Below are positions 1 through 9,052 of a stretch of DNA of 64,000 bases, piece after piece. This DNA comes from RGIG4034 sp045576455 (GTDB lineage Bacteria > Bacillota > Clostridia > Lachnospirales > Lachnospiraceae). The position numbers and the translations under genes were made by a program. Numbering within the stretch: the first letter of the stretch is position 1; each line of letters begins with the position of its first letter. Below the pieces are notes generated by a model, which was not told the DNA's origin, ran no database searches, and was given only the letters and a program-made list of their open reading frames with translations. The stretch lies in the NCBI GenBank assembly GCA_045576455.1, contig JAZNGM010000001.1:186001-250000 (forward strand), given 5' to 3'.

Positions 1-477
1 CTTCTGAGGGAAGGTCTTGATATACCTGAAATTGCCCTTGTTGCCATCTTGGATGCAGATAAAGAAGGATTTTTGCGTAGTGAGACTTCGCTTGTCCAGA
101 CCATCGGACGTGCTGCACGTAACTCGGAAGGACGGGTTATTATGTATGCGGATAAGATGACGGATTCGATGAAAAATGCCATTAATGAGACGAATCGACG
201 AAGAATGATTCAGGAAAAATATAATGAAGAGCATGGCATTACGCCGCAGACTATTAAGAAGAGCGTCAGGGATCTTATCAGTATCAGTAAGACCATTGAA
301 CAGGAGAAGATGAAGTTTGAAAAAGATCCAGAGTCCATGAGCCGTAAAGAACTTGAAAAATTGATAGATAAGGTTACCAAGAAGATGAAGCAGGCAGCAG
401 CAGAGCTTAACTTTGAGGCGGCGGCAGAACTCCGTGACAGTCTTATTGAACTAAAGAAGCAGTTGGAGAAAGGATAA
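1..477 (+). CDS. uvrB: UvrB C-terminal part (5' end outside window)
   Basis: Excinuclease ABC subunit B, the damage-verifying helicase-like subunit of nucleotide excision repair. The reading frame is open from base 1, so only the last 158 residues are present. They start inside the helicase core (LLREGLDIPE, an end-of-helicase motif typical of UvrB) and include motif VI (QTIGRAARN). The last 40 or so residues form the UVR motif (LNFEAAAELRD), the segment that contacts UvrC. The gene lies 56 bases upstream of uvrA on the same strand, the common uvrB-uvrA order in Firmicutes. The identity is secure; the true start is outside the window. Confidence 0.96.
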   Translation, partial: LLREGLDIPEIALVAILDADKEGFLRSETSLVQTIGRAARNSEGRVIMYADKMTDSMKNAINETNRRRMIQEKYNEEHGITPQTIKKSVRDLISISKTIEQEKMKFEKDPESMSRKELEKLIDKVTKKMKQAAAELNFEAAAELRDSLIELKKQLEKG

Positions 478-533
478 GTTTTTGTGGCATGAAAAGTGAT
501 GCAATGCCATGAATTTGATAAGGAATAGAAGAA

Positions 534-3401
534 ATGAGTACAGAATCTGTAAAGATGCTTCCGCCGAAAGAATGCATTAAAATCAGGGGAGCAAAAGAGC
601 ATAATCTTAAAAATATTGATATTGATATACCGAGAAATGAATTGGTTGTATTGACGGGGTTGTCAGGATCCGGAAAATCTTCCCTGGCATTTGATACCAT
701 TTATGCAGAAGGTCAAAGAAGATACATGGAATCCATATCGTCCTATGCAAGACAGTTCTTGGGCCAGATGGAAAAACCGAATGTAGATAAGATAGAAGGT
801 TTGAGTCCGGCAATATCCATTGACCAAAAGTCTACCAACCGTAATCCGCGTTCAACGGTAGGTACGGTGACGGAAATATATGATTATTTCAGACTGCTTT
901 ACGCAAGAATAGGTATACCGCACTGTCCGAATTGCGGAAGAGAGATTATGAAACAGACAGTTGACCAGATGGTAGACCGGATTATGGAGCTTGCAGAAGG
1001 GACTAAGATACAGCTGCTTGCCCCGGTTGTCCGCGGACGCAAAGGTGAACATAGCAAGGTGTTCGAACGGGCAAGAAAGTCAGGATATGTCAGGGTACGT
1101 GTCGATGGAAATCTGTATGATTTGTCAGAAGAAATTGCTCTCGATAAGAATATTAAGCATAACATAGAGATAGTGGTAGACCGATTAGTTATTAAGGAAG
1201 GCATTGAAAGCCGTCTTACAGGTTCTGTAGAAAGTGTACTGGCACTAGCGGAAGGGCTTTTGACGGTTGATGTGATAGATCAGGAACCTTTGAACTTCAG
1301 CCAGAGTTTTGCATGTCCTGATTGTGAAATCAGTGTAGAAGAAATTGAGCCAAGAAGCTTTTCTTTTAATAACCCGTTTGGAGCGTGTCCCGGATGCTTT
1401 GGTCTGGGTTACCATATGGAATTCGATCCTGAACTCATGATTCCTGACAGGAGTCTTAGCTTAAATCAAGGTGCTATAGTAGCTATGGGATGGCAATCAT
1501 CAAGTGATAAGGGCAGTTTTACCAATGCCTTGCTCCGTGCGTTGTCAGAAGAGTATAAATTCAGTCTGGATACCCCGTTTGAGGAACTTAGTAAGAAAGT
1601 ACAGGATGTTATCCTTTATGGAACAAACGGTAAAAAAGTTACCGTTTATTATGAAGGACAGCGTGGTAAAGGAGAGTATCCGATAGCTTTTGAGGGACTT
1701 ATACAGAATGAGAACAGAAGATACCGGGAAACCGGTTCCGAAATGATGAAACAGGAATATGAGAAGTTTATGCGTATATCCCCGTGTAAAGAATGTAAGG
1801 GAATGCGTCTTAAGAAGACTTCGTTAGCGGTTACTATATGCGATAAAAATATACATGAGATTACTTCTTTATCCATAGGGGACTTAAAAGAATTTGTAAA
1901 TAATATGAACCTGACGCCGACGCAGGAGTTTATTGGTAAGCAGATACTTAAAGAAGTCCGTGCCAGGGTAGGTTTTTTGGTCGACGTTGGATTGGATTAT
2001 TTGTCTCTTTCACGTGCAACGGCTTCGCTTTCCGGTGGAGAAGCGCAGCGTATCCGTCTTGCAACCCAAATAGGATCGGGACTGGTAGGCGTGTGCTATA
2101 TTCTTGACGAACCGAGCATAGGTTTGCATCAGCGTGATAATGACAAGCTTCTTGCAACGTTGAAGAATTTGCGGGATTTAGGCAATTCGGTAATTGTTGT
2201 GGAACATGATGAAGATACGATGCTTGCAGCGGACTGCGTAGTTGATATTGGTCCGGGTGCCGGTGAGAATGGCGGACAGGTAGTTGCTGTGGGTACAGCA
2301 GAAGAAATTATGCAAAATCCTGATTCCGTAACAGGGCAGTATTTGAGCGGAAAAATAAAAATACCGGTTCCGGCAACGCGTATGCAACCTTCCGGTTATC
2401 TTACCGTAAAGGGAGCAAGAGAGCATAATCTTAAAAATATAGATATTAAAATACCATTGGGAATTATGACTTGTGTTACCGGTGTGTCCGGTTCCGGAAA
2501 GAGCTCGCTTGTTAATGAAATATTATACAAGCATCTTGCAAAAAAACTAAACAGGGCGCTGTTGGTAGCAGGCAATCATGATGCAATCGAAGGGATTTCG
2601 CAGCTTGATAAGGTTATAGATATTGACCAGTCGCCTATCGGAAGAACGCCTCGTTCAAATCCGGCAACATATACCGGCTTGTTTGACCAGATAAGAGACT
2701 TATTTGCGGCAACATCGGATGCCAAAGCGCACGGATATACCAAAGGGCGCTTCAGCTTTAATGTAAAAGGCGGAAGATGTGAAGCGTGTAGCGGTGATGG
2801 TATTATCAAGATAGAAATGCACTTTTTACCTGATGTTTATGTGCCGTGTGAAGTTTGTGGAGGAAAACGTTATAATCGTGAGACTTTAGAGGTAAAATAT
2901 AAGGGTAAGAATATATTTGAAGTGCTTGATATGACGGTAGGAGAAGCTTTGAAATTTTTTGAAAATGTTCCCTCCATTCTCCGCAAGGTGCAGACATTAT
3001 ATGATGTAGGACTTTCCTATATCAAGTTGGGACAACCGTCTACGACGTTGTCGGGTGGTGAGGCCCAGAGAATAAAACTGGCAACAGAACTTAGTAAGAA
3101 AAGCACGGGCAAGACGATATATATTCTTGATGAACCGACAACGGGGTTACATTTTGCAGACGTGCACAAGCTGGTAGAGATTCTGAGACGGCTTACGGAA
3201 GGCGGAAATACAGTAGTCGTTATAGAGCATAATCTTGATGTAATTAAGACAGCAGATTATATTATTGATATGGGACCGGAAGGCGGAGACAAGGGCGGAA
3301 CGGTAGTGGCATGCGGTACGCCGGAAGAAGTAGCCGGTGTTAAAGGTTCCTATACAGGATATTACATTGATAAAGTGCTTAAAAAAGATAAGGAACACTA
3401 A
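534..3401 (+). CDS. uvrA: UvrA, excinuclease ABC subunit A
   Basis: DNA-damage recognition ATPase of nucleotide excision repair; dimerises and loads UvrB. At 955 residues it has the normal full length. Two ABC ATPase halves are visible: Walker A GLSGSGKSS near residue 43 and GVSGSGKSS near residue 650, each with its own LSGGEAQRI signature and an ILDEP Walker B. Zinc-binding cysteine sets are present (CPNC near 127, CPDC/CPGC near 260-290, CEAC/CEVC near 750-780). The ATG at 534 follows a purine-rich stretch (GGAATAGAAGAA). It probably shares a transcript with uvrB and is followed by a clear terminator. Confidence 0.97.
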   Translation: MSTESVKMLPPKECIKIRGAKEHNLKNIDIDIPRNELVVLTGLSGSGKSSLAFDTIYAEGQRRYMESISSYARQFLGQMEKPNVDKIEGLSPAISIDQKSTNRNPRSTVGTVTEIYDYFRLLYARIGIPHCPNCGREIMKQTVDQMVDRIMELAEGTKIQLLAPVVRGRKGEHSKVFERARKSGYVRVRVDGNLYDLSEEIALDKNIKHNIEIVVDRLVIKEGIESRLTGSVESVLALAEGLLTVDVIDQEPLNFSQSFACPDCEISVEEIEPRSFSFNNPFGACPGCFGLGYHMEFDPELMIPDRSLSLNQGAIVAMGWQSSSDKGSFTNALLRALSEEYKFSLDTPFEELSKKVQDVILYGTNGKKVTVYYEGQRGKGEYPIAFEGLIQNENRRYRETGSEMMKQEYEKFMRISPCKECKGMRLKKTSLAVTICDKNIHEITSLSIGDLKEFVNNMNLTPTQEFIGKQILKEVRARVGFLVDVGLDYLSLSRATASLSGGEAQRIRLATQIGSGLVGVCYILDEPSIGLHQRDNDKLLATLKNLRDLGNSVIVVEHDEDTMLAADCVVDIGPGAGENGGQVVAVGTAEEIMQNPDSVTGQYLSGKIKIPVPATRMQPSGYLTVKGAREHNLKNIDIKIPLGIMTCVTGVSGSGKSSLVNEILYKHLAKKLNRALLVAGNHDAIEGISQLDKVIDIDQSPIGRTPRSNPATYTGLFDQIRDLFAATSDAKAHGYTKGRFSFNVKGGRCEACSGDGIIKIEMHFLPDVYVPCEVCGGKRYNRETLEVKYKGKNIFEVLDMTVGEALKFFENVPSILRKVQTLYDVGLSYIKLGQPSTTLSGGEAQRIKLATELSKKSTGKTIYILDEPTTGLHFADVHKLVEILRRLTEGGNTVVVIEHNLDVIKTADYIIDMGPEGGDKGGTVVACGTPEEVAGVKGSYTGYYIDKVLKKDKEH

Positions 3402-3441
3402 AGTATTTCTGTATTAATCCGATATATATCATAGCAAGGAT

Positions 3442-3485
3442 GCAGAATGGAGACGGACGGAACCGTTTCTATTCTGCGTTTTTAT
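3442..3485 (+). terminator. Rho-independent terminator after uvrA
   Basis: A stem of about 13 pairs (GCAGAAT and GAGAC on the left arm pairing with GTTTC and ATTCTGC, with G-U wobbles) and a loop of about 10 bases, followed by GTTTTTATT. It lies 40 bases beyond the uvrA stop codon and separates the uvrBA unit from the mreB promoter. Confidence 0.8.
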
Positions 3486-3548
3486 TCATTAGGAAAATGC
3501 AAGGTAGCTTACAGTTTTTAAATTTTTATGAATTTGTATGAAACCCCT

Positions 3549-3576
3549 TTGAAAAAACGGTAGTATGGTTTATAAT
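3549..3576 (+). promoter_or_regulatory. Sigma-A-type promoter of the mreB-flgFG unit
   Basis: TTGAAA at 3549-3554 and a perfect TATAAT at 3571-3576, 16 bases apart, about 70 bases upstream of the mreB start codon. No second gene lies between it and mreB, so it probably drives mreB, flgF, flgG and the rod-binding gene. Recognised by eye only. Confidence 0.65.
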
Positions 3577-3648
3577 ATTGGCGTATGTTTAATTTGCAGT
3601 TAATTGGATATGATGAAGATAGATAAGCAATGAAAGGGGTAGTATTGT

Positions 3649-4641
3649 ATGCAGTACACAAACATAGGAATTGACCTGGGTACAGCTAGTATTCTGGTGT
3701 ATATCAGAGGAAAGGGAGTTGTCCTTAAAGAGCCATCCGTTGTTGCATTTGACAGAGATACGAATAAGATAAAGGCAATCGGTGAAGATGCCAGATTAAT
3801 GCTTGGTAGAACGCCGGGTAATATAGTAGCAGTTAGACCATTGCGTCAGGGTGTTATTTCTGATTATTCCGTAACCGAGAAGATGATGAAATATTTTATC
3901 CAGAAAGCAATGGGCAAGAGAGGTTTTAGAAAACCGAGAATTGCTGTTTGCGTTCCAAGTGGAGTAACTGAAGTAGAGAAGAAAGCCGTTGAAGATGCTA
4001 CTTACCAGGCAGGCGCAAGAGAAGTATTCATTATTGAGGAGCCGATTGCAGCAGCAATTGGTGCAGGAATTGATATTTCCAAGCCATGCGGTAATATGAT
4101 TGTTGATATCGGTGGTGGTACATCTGATATTGCTGTTATTTCTCTCGGAGGAACGGTAGTAAGTGCATCCGTTAAAGTGGCGGGCGATGATTTTGATGAA
4201 GCCATCGTGCGTTATATGAGAAAGAAGCACAATCTCTTGATTGGAGAGAGAACTGCGGAAGAAATTAAGATTAGAATCGGTTCTGCTTTCAAGAGAGCAG
4301 AAGTGGATTATATGGATGTTCGAGGACGTAACCTTGTAACAGGTCTTCCGAGAACAGTTAAAGTGTCCTCTGAAGAAACCGAAGAGGCATTAAAGGAAGC
4401 AACAACACAGATTATTGAAGCAATTCACAATGTGCTTGAGAAAACACCACCTGAACTTGCGGCAGATATTGCGGACAGAGGTATTGTTCTTACCGGTGGC
4501 GGAAGCTTATTGAGAGGACTTGAGGATCTGGTTGAAGACAGAACAGGTATTAATACAATGACTGCTGAGGACCCTATGACCGCAGTCGCAATCGGAACCG
4601 GTAAATATGTAGAGTTCCTTGCGGGCTATAAGGAAGATTAG
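3649..4641 (+). CDS. mbl: MreB/Mbl-type cell-shape actin
   Basis: Bacterial actin that organises the elongation machinery under the membrane. The 330 residues match MreB length. Visible are the phosphate-1 loop (NIGIDLGTAS near residue 4), the phosphate-2 segment (VDIGGGTSDIAV near 162) and the adenosine motif (LTGGGSLLRGL near 285). The start is supported by AAAGGGG upstream of the ATG at 3649. The next genes are two flagellar rod proteins, the same order as mbl-flhO-flhP in Bacillus subtilis (known synteny), which favours the Mbl paralogue over MreB proper. It is not followed by mreC/mreD, consistent with that. The paralogue choice is inference; the family is certain. Confidence 0.88.
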   Translation: MQYTNIGIDLGTASILVYIRGKGVVLKEPSVVAFDRDTNKIKAIGEDARLMLGRTPGNIVAVRPLRQGVISDYSVTEKMMKYFIQKAMGKRGFRKPRIAVCVPSGVTEVEKKAVEDATYQAGAREVFIIEEPIAAAIGAGIDISKPCGNMIVDIGGGTSDIAVISLGGTVVSASVKVAGDDFDEAIVRYMRKKHNLLIGERTAEEIKIRIGSAFKRAEVDYMDVRGRNLVTGLPRTVKVSSEETEEALKEATTQIIEAIHNVLEKTPPELAADIADRGIVLTGGGSLLRGLEDLVEDRTGINTMTAEDPMTAVAIGTGKYVEFLAGYKED

Positions 4642-4661
4642 CAGCAGAGAGGAAGGGTTAT

Positions 4662-5450
4662 ATGCTGAGAGGACTTTATACGGGTTGTACCGGAATGGTT
4701 AATGAACAGAACAGAATGGATATTCTTACGAATAACCTGGCAAATTCATCCACGACAGGATATAAACGTGAGGGTTCAACCAGCGAAGCTTTTTCTTCAG
4801 TTTTGGCATACAAGATTAAGGATACATCACAAATCGGGCCTAATACGAAAAATATCGGTTCCATATCCTTAGGTGTTAAGATTGGTGAAGGATATACGGA
4901 TTTTACGCAAGGCTCATTAAGAATCACGGAAAATACATTTGATTTGGCACTTAGCGGAGAAGGTTTTTTCACAGTAGAGTTTACGGATAAAAACGGTGAA
5001 ACCTCTTTGAAATATACGAGGGATGGAGATTTTTCCCTTACAAAAGAAGGCTATTTAACTACCTGCGACGGTGATTATGTAATGGGAACGAATGAAAATG
5101 GTGCCCAGCAAAGAATCCAAATCGATCCTAATGAAGAAACCGTAATACATGACAGCGGCGATATCTTCCAGAACGGCGTTTTAGTTGGAAAACTATTGAT
5201 TACGGATTTTGCCGATTACAATTATCTTGAACATTATGGTGAAAATTATTACCAACCTGTGGAAGGCGCAGAAATCGTACCTGCTTCTTACCAGGTTAAT
5301 CAGGGATATTTAGAAGCTTCTAATGTTAATGTTGTAAAAGAAATGGTTGAAATGATTGCAATTACCCGTGCGTATGAAACGAATCAGAAGATAGTTCAGG
5401 CATATGATGAGACACTTGATATTGCAGTTAATCAGCTTGGTAAAGTGTAA
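4662..5450 (+). CDS. flgF: Flagellar basal-body rod protein, FlgF/FlhO-like
   Basis: Structural subunit of the flagellar rod. The N-terminal rod motif is clear (LYTGCTGMVNEQNRMDILTN, residues 4-23), followed by NLANSSTTGYKRE. The C-terminal rod motif is also present (GYLEASNVNVVKEMVEMI and a final coiled segment around residues 215-262). The 262 residues fit FlgF/FlgG-family proteins, which lack a signal peptide because they leave through the flagellar export apparatus. It follows mbl by 20 bases and precedes flgG by 21, so the three are probably cotranscribed. FlgF and FlgG are close paralogues; being first of the two and shorter, it corresponds to Bacillus flhO. Confidence 0.87.
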   Translation: MLRGLYTGCTGMVNEQNRMDILTNNLANSSTTGYKREGSTSEAFSSVLAYKIKDTSQIGPNTKNIGSISLGVKIGEGYTDFTQGSLRITENTFDLALSGEGFFTVEFTDKNGETSLKYTRDGDFSLTKEGYLTTCDGDYVMGTNENGAQQRIQIDPNEETVIHDSGDIFQNGVLVGKLLITDFADYNYLEHYGENYYQPVEGAEIVPASYQVNQGYLEASNVNVVKEMVEMIAITRAYETNQKIVQAYDETLDIAVNQLGKV

Positions 5451-5471
5451 ATTTTAATGAGGTGATGGTGT

Positions 5472-6287
5472 ATGGTTAGATCTTTATGGACAGCGGCATC
5501 CGGAATGAAATCACAGCAGATAAATGTTGATACAATAGCTAATAATTTGTCCAATGTGAATACGACCGGCTATAAATCAGAAGTAAACGAATTTAAAACA
5601 TTACTTTATCAGACAATACAGACAGAGACAACTTCGGCAAACGGAGAAACGAAACCGACAAGTGCGCAAGTCGGTATGGGCGTGCGTAATGCTTCGATTA
5701 ATACAATCTTTACGCAGGGTCCGTTACTTGCGTCGTCAAGTTCAACGGCATTTGCTATTGAGGGAGAAGGGTTTTTCTCTGTAAAAGGTCTGGATGGTGG
5801 TACATATTATACGAGAAATGGTAATTTCGTTCTTTCACAGGGCGTGGATGGACTGACTCTTGCGACAACCGATGGCTTGCCGGTACTTGATGTTAACGGA
5901 AATACCATATCGTTTGATGAAGAGATTGTGGCAAGTAAGCTTACCGTGACCGGCGATGGTACATTCTGTTATCCGGATGAGGCGAACAATCCTCAGTCCT
6001 TAGGTATAACTATCGGTTTGTTCCAGTTTAATAATCCGGGCGGACTTGAAAAAGCACGTAACAGTATGTATAAAGTAACTGCGGCAAGCGGTGATGCCTT
6101 AAATGAAGCAACCAATGATAATTTGAAACGCAGTAATGTGGTGCAGGGGTATTTGGAAGGTTCTAATGTACAGGTTGTAGATGAGATGGTTAATCTTATT
6201 ACGGCACAGCGTGCATACGAGCTTAATTCAAAAGCCATTACTGCATCGGATGAAATGATGCAGCAGGCAAATCAGTTGAGACGTTAA
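5472..6287 (+). CDS. flgG: Flagellar distal rod protein FlgG (FlhP-like)
   Basis: Distal rod subunit linking the basal body to the hook. The 271-residue product has the family N-terminal helix (LWTAASGMKSQQINVDTIAN), the NLSNVNTTGYKSE motif, the central hook-basal-body domain (FAIEGEGFFSVKG) and the C-terminal motif YLEGSNVQVVDEMVNLITAQ followed by RAYELNSKAI. The C-terminal signature is the standard FlgG ending. An AGGTG site precedes the ATG at 5472. It is a neighbour of the FlgF-like gene and a rod-binding protein, giving a small rod-assembly cluster separate from the main flagellar operon. Confidence 0.91.
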   Translation: MVRSLWTAASGMKSQQINVDTIANNLSNVNTTGYKSEVNEFKTLLYQTIQTETTSANGETKPTSAQVGMGVRNASINTIFTQGPLLASSSSTAFAIEGEGFFSVKGLDGGTYYTRNGNFVLSQGVDGLTLATTDGLPVLDVNGNTISFDEEIVASKLTVTGDGTFCYPDEANNPQSLGITIGLFQFNNPGGLEKARNSMYKVTAASGDALNEATNDNLKRSNVVQGYLEGSNVQVVDEMVNLITAQRAYELNSKAITASDEMMQQANQLRR

Positions 6288-6294
6288 TAATTAT

Positions 6295-6331
6295 ACATAG
6301 ATGATTAATACATGGATGATTAATACATAGA
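6295..6331 (+). repeat. 15-bp tandem repeat (2.5 copies)
   Basis: The unit ACATAGATGATTAAT at 6295-6309 is followed by ACATGGATGATTAAT (one change) and a partial third copy. It lies between flgG and the rod-binding gene, ending 20 bases before the AGAGGAGG ribosome site of the latter. No function is evident. Confidence 0.6.
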
Positions 6332-6367
6332 ATGAGATATGTAAGTATATAAAGAGGAGGATGTACT

Positions 6368-6715
6368 ATGGATATTAGTAATATGAGTGCGATGACAGAT
6401 TATGTTACGGATACAGCTGCGAATGCATCCCAGGTCAATTCCTCCGCATTGAAGTCTAAGGATTATACTAAAGCCACAGATGAAGAATTGATGGATGCCT
6501 GTAAAGAGTTTGAAGCATATTTTTTAGAGCAGGTATTTAAAGAAATGTGGAAGTCGGTTCCGAGACAGGAATCTGATTCGGCAGCTACTTCAACACTTAC
6601 GGAATATTTTCAGGATGAGATGATTAAAGAATTGTCGGCTGATGCAGTAGACCAGAATTCTACCGGCTTGGCACAATCATTATATGAACAGATGAAAAGA
6701 AATTACGATATTTAA
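6368..6715 (+). CDS. Rod-binding protein, FlgJ N-terminal-domain type
   Basis: The 115-residue protein matches the rod-binding domain found at the N terminus of FlgJ, which caps rod assembly. Seen: DACKEFEAYFLEQVFKEMWK near residues 43-62, then a polar linker and FQDEMIKELSADAVDQNSTG, which leads into a final amphipathic helix. The peptidoglycan-hydrolase half of proteobacterial FlgJ is absent, as is common in Clostridia. A strong AAAGAGGAGG ribosome site lies upstream of the ATG. It closes the mbl-flgF-flgG unit and is followed directly by a terminator. Confidence 0.83.
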   Translation: MDISNMSAMTDYVTDTAANASQVNSSALKSKDYTKATDEELMDACKEFEAYFLEQVFKEMWKSVPRQESDSAATSTLTEYFQDEMIKELSADAVDQNSTGLAQSLYEQMKRNYDI

Positions 6716-6717
6716 GG

Positions 6718-6746
6718 AAGAGCTGCTTAGTAAAGCAGCTCTTATT
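6718..6746 (+). terminator. Rho-independent terminator after the rod genes
   Basis: A perfect 11-pair stem AAGAGCTGCTT / AAGCAGCTCTT with loop AGTA, starting right at the stop codon of the rod-binding gene and followed by ATT. The T-run is short, but the hairpin is strong and well placed. Confidence 0.75.
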
Positions 6747-6778
6747 CATGCTATAGGATAATTGTTTATGGGGGATAC

Positions 6779-9043
6779 ATGGAAAAACTGACAGGATTTA
6801 TTGATCATATCATATACCGGAATGAATCGAATGGTTATACTGTGCTCAGTCTTACTTGTGAAAAGGAAGATGTTATTTGTGTTGGATATTTCAGAACAAT
6901 GGATCAAGGGGAAAATATTGAAGCAGAAGGTGAATTTGTAAAACATCCTCTGTATGATGAACAGTTTAAAATTTCCGATTATAAAATTGTTCCGCCGACC
7001 GGGGCAAAGGCTATAGAGAGATATCTTGCATCCGGGGCAATTAAAGGAATCGGAATGGCGTTGGCAAAAAGAATTGTTATGGCATTTGGGGAAGATACTT
7101 TTAGGATAATAGAGGAAGAACCGGAAAGGTTGTCAGAGATAAAAGGTATCAGTGACCGTATAGCCAGAGATATAGCTTCTCAAATTACGGAAAAAAGAGA
7201 AATTAGGGAAGTGATGATTTATCTGCAACAATTTGGTATAAGTAATACGCTTGCAGTTAAAATATACAACCGGTACGGAATGGGAATATATACCATCATG
7301 CGGGAAAATCCGTATCGGCTTGCAGAAGATATTGACGGTGTAGGATTTAAAACAGCTGACGAAATTGCTGCAAGGGCAGGAATGGTGGCGGATTCCGATT
7401 ACCGCATAAGGAGCGGAATTCTTTATACGCTTTCGCAGGCATTGGCGGAAGGGCATATGTATTTGCCGATGCAGCTTTTGATGGAACGTACCGCGCAATT
7501 GCTTGGCTTAACCAAGGAAGCGGTTGCTCCGGTGGTTCCGAATCTTATGATGGATAAGAAGCTGATGATTAAGAAAGTATCCGAGGAAGAGTGGGTATAT
7601 TCCATGCCTGCTTATTATGCGGAGCTTAACTGTGCACGTATGCTTGTTGAAATTAATGGGGAAGTATGTGACCGGTTTGAACTATTGCCCGCAGAAGAGG
7701 AAGCAATACGCAGTAAAGTGCATGCGCTTGAAGAAAAACTGGGAATCATGTTGGACGATTTGCAGCTGCAGGCAGTTATAAGTGCAGTTAAAAGCGGAGT
7801 GTTTATTTTGTCGGGTGGTCCCGGAACGGGAAAAACCACGACTATTAATCTTATGATACGCTACTTTGAAGAAGAGGGGATGGATTTGTATCTTGCGGCA
7901 CCAACGGGACGTGCAGCTAAGAGAATGACAGAAACTACAGGATATGAATCGAAGACGATACACCGGTTGCTGGAACTCAGCGGTATGAGTACAGATGAAG
8001 GAAGAGGTGGTGCTTTCGGACGAAATGAGGATAATCCGCTGGAAGCAGATGTCATTATAATTGATGAAATGTCGATGGTAGACATTTTCCTCTTCCAATC
8101 ATTGCTCAAAGCGATTCTGCCGGGAACGCGTCTGATTTTGGTGGGGGATGTGAATCAGCTGCCGTCAGTAGGCCCCGGACAGGTGCTGCGGGATTTAATT
8201 AAAAGTAATGCGGTTCCGGTCGTTATGCTTAAGAAAATATTTAGGCAGGCAGAAAACAGTGATATCGTCATGAATGCGCACAGAATCAATGCCGGCGAGG
8301 AACTGAATCTTGATAATAAAAGTAAAGATTTTTTCTTTTTGGAACGCAGTGATGTAAATGTTATATACAAGCATATGATTCAGCTGATTACGGAAAAACT
8401 TCCCGGATACGTGAATTGTGAACCGTTTGATATTCAGGTATTAACGCCGATGAGAAAGGGGACACTTGGTGTTAATACGCTTAATACTATTTTACAAAAA
8501 TACCTGAACCCACCGGATAATGATAAAAAGGAATATCAGACAGATAATACCCTGTTCCGTATGGGGGATAAGGTTATGCAGATAAAAAATAATTACCAGC
8601 TTGAATGGGAGATTACCGGACTTCATAATATCAGGGTGGATAATGGACTGGGTGTATTTAACGGTGATATCGGAAGGATTGTCGATATTAATGATTATGC
8701 ACAGACGATTACGGTATGCTTTGATGATGAAAGAAAGGTTAATTATCCGTATGCAGGTCTTGATGAACTTGAACTGGCATATGCTATAACTGTTCACAAG
8801 TCGCAGGGAAGTGAGTATCCTGCGGTAATTATGCCATTGTTACAGGGCTCACATTTGCTTTTTAACCGTAATCTTTTATACACGGGGGTAACGAGAGCAA
8901 AAAGTTGTGTTACGGTTTTGGGAAGCCGGCAGGTGGTTTTGGATATGATCCAAAACGAAAACGAATTGAGACGTTATACCAGTCTTGATTTGAGAATTCA
9001 GGAAATGATGAATATAAAAGAAGGACAGAGAGAAAACCTGTAA
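6779..9043 (+). CDS. recD2: RecD2-type SF1B DNA helicase
   Basis: ATP-dependent 5'-3' DNA helicase of the RecD2 (YrrC) family, involved in DNA repair and mismatch-related functions without RecBC. The 754 residues fit the family. The N-terminal OB-like segment (LTGFIDHIIYRNESNGYTVL) is followed by helix-hairpin-helix regions (residues about 75-200), then the helicase core: Walker A GGPGTGKTTT near 344, Walker B IIIDEMSM near 427, motif III VGDVNQLPSVGPG near 455, and a C-terminal AITVHKSQGSEYP near 672. The ATG at 6779 has a GGGGG site upstream. It is 9 bases ahead of comF and probably in the same transcript. Confidence 0.93.
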   Translation: MEKLTGFIDHIIYRNESNGYTVLSLTCEKEDVICVGYFRTMDQGENIEAEGEFVKHPLYDEQFKISDYKIVPPTGAKAIERYLASGAIKGIGMALAKRIVMAFGEDTFRIIEEEPERLSEIKGISDRIARDIASQITEKREIREVMIYLQQFGISNTLAVKIYNRYGMGIYTIMRENPYRLAEDIDGVGFKTADEIAARAGMVADSDYRIRSGILYTLSQALAEGHMYLPMQLLMERTAQLLGLTKEAVAPVVPNLMMDKKLMIKKVSEEEWVYSMPAYYAELNCARMLVEINGEVCDRFELLPAEEEAIRSKVHALEEKLGIMLDDLQLQAVISAVKSGVFILSGGPGTGKTTTINLMIRYFEEEGMDLYLAAPTGRAAKRMTETTGYESKTIHRLLELSGMSTDEGRGGAFGRNEDNPLEADVIIIDEMSMVDIFLFQSLLKAILPGTRLILVGDVNQLPSVGPGQVLRDLIKSNAVPVVMLKKIFRQAENSDIVMNAHRINAGEELNLDNKSKDFFFLERSDVNVIYKHMIQLITEKLPGYVNCEPFDIQVLTPMRKGTLGVNTLNTILQKYLNPPDNDKKEYQTDNTLFRMGDKVMQIKNNYQLEWEITGLHNIRVDNGLGVFNGDIGRIVDINDYAQTITVCFDDERKVNYPYAGLDELELAYAITVHKSQGSEYPAVIMPLLQGSHLLFNRNLLYTGVTRAKSCVTVLGSRQVVLDMIQNENELRRYTSLDLRIQEMMNIKEGQRENL

Positions 9044-9052
9044 AGGATGGGT

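Noticed and set aside
3796..4230. 144-codon minus-strand frame inside mreB
   Set aside because: Antisense to a conserved gene, low-complexity composition and no start signal.
6295..6331. Tandem repeat considered as CRISPR
   Set aside because: Units are contiguous without unique spacers and only 2.5 copies; no cas genes in the window.
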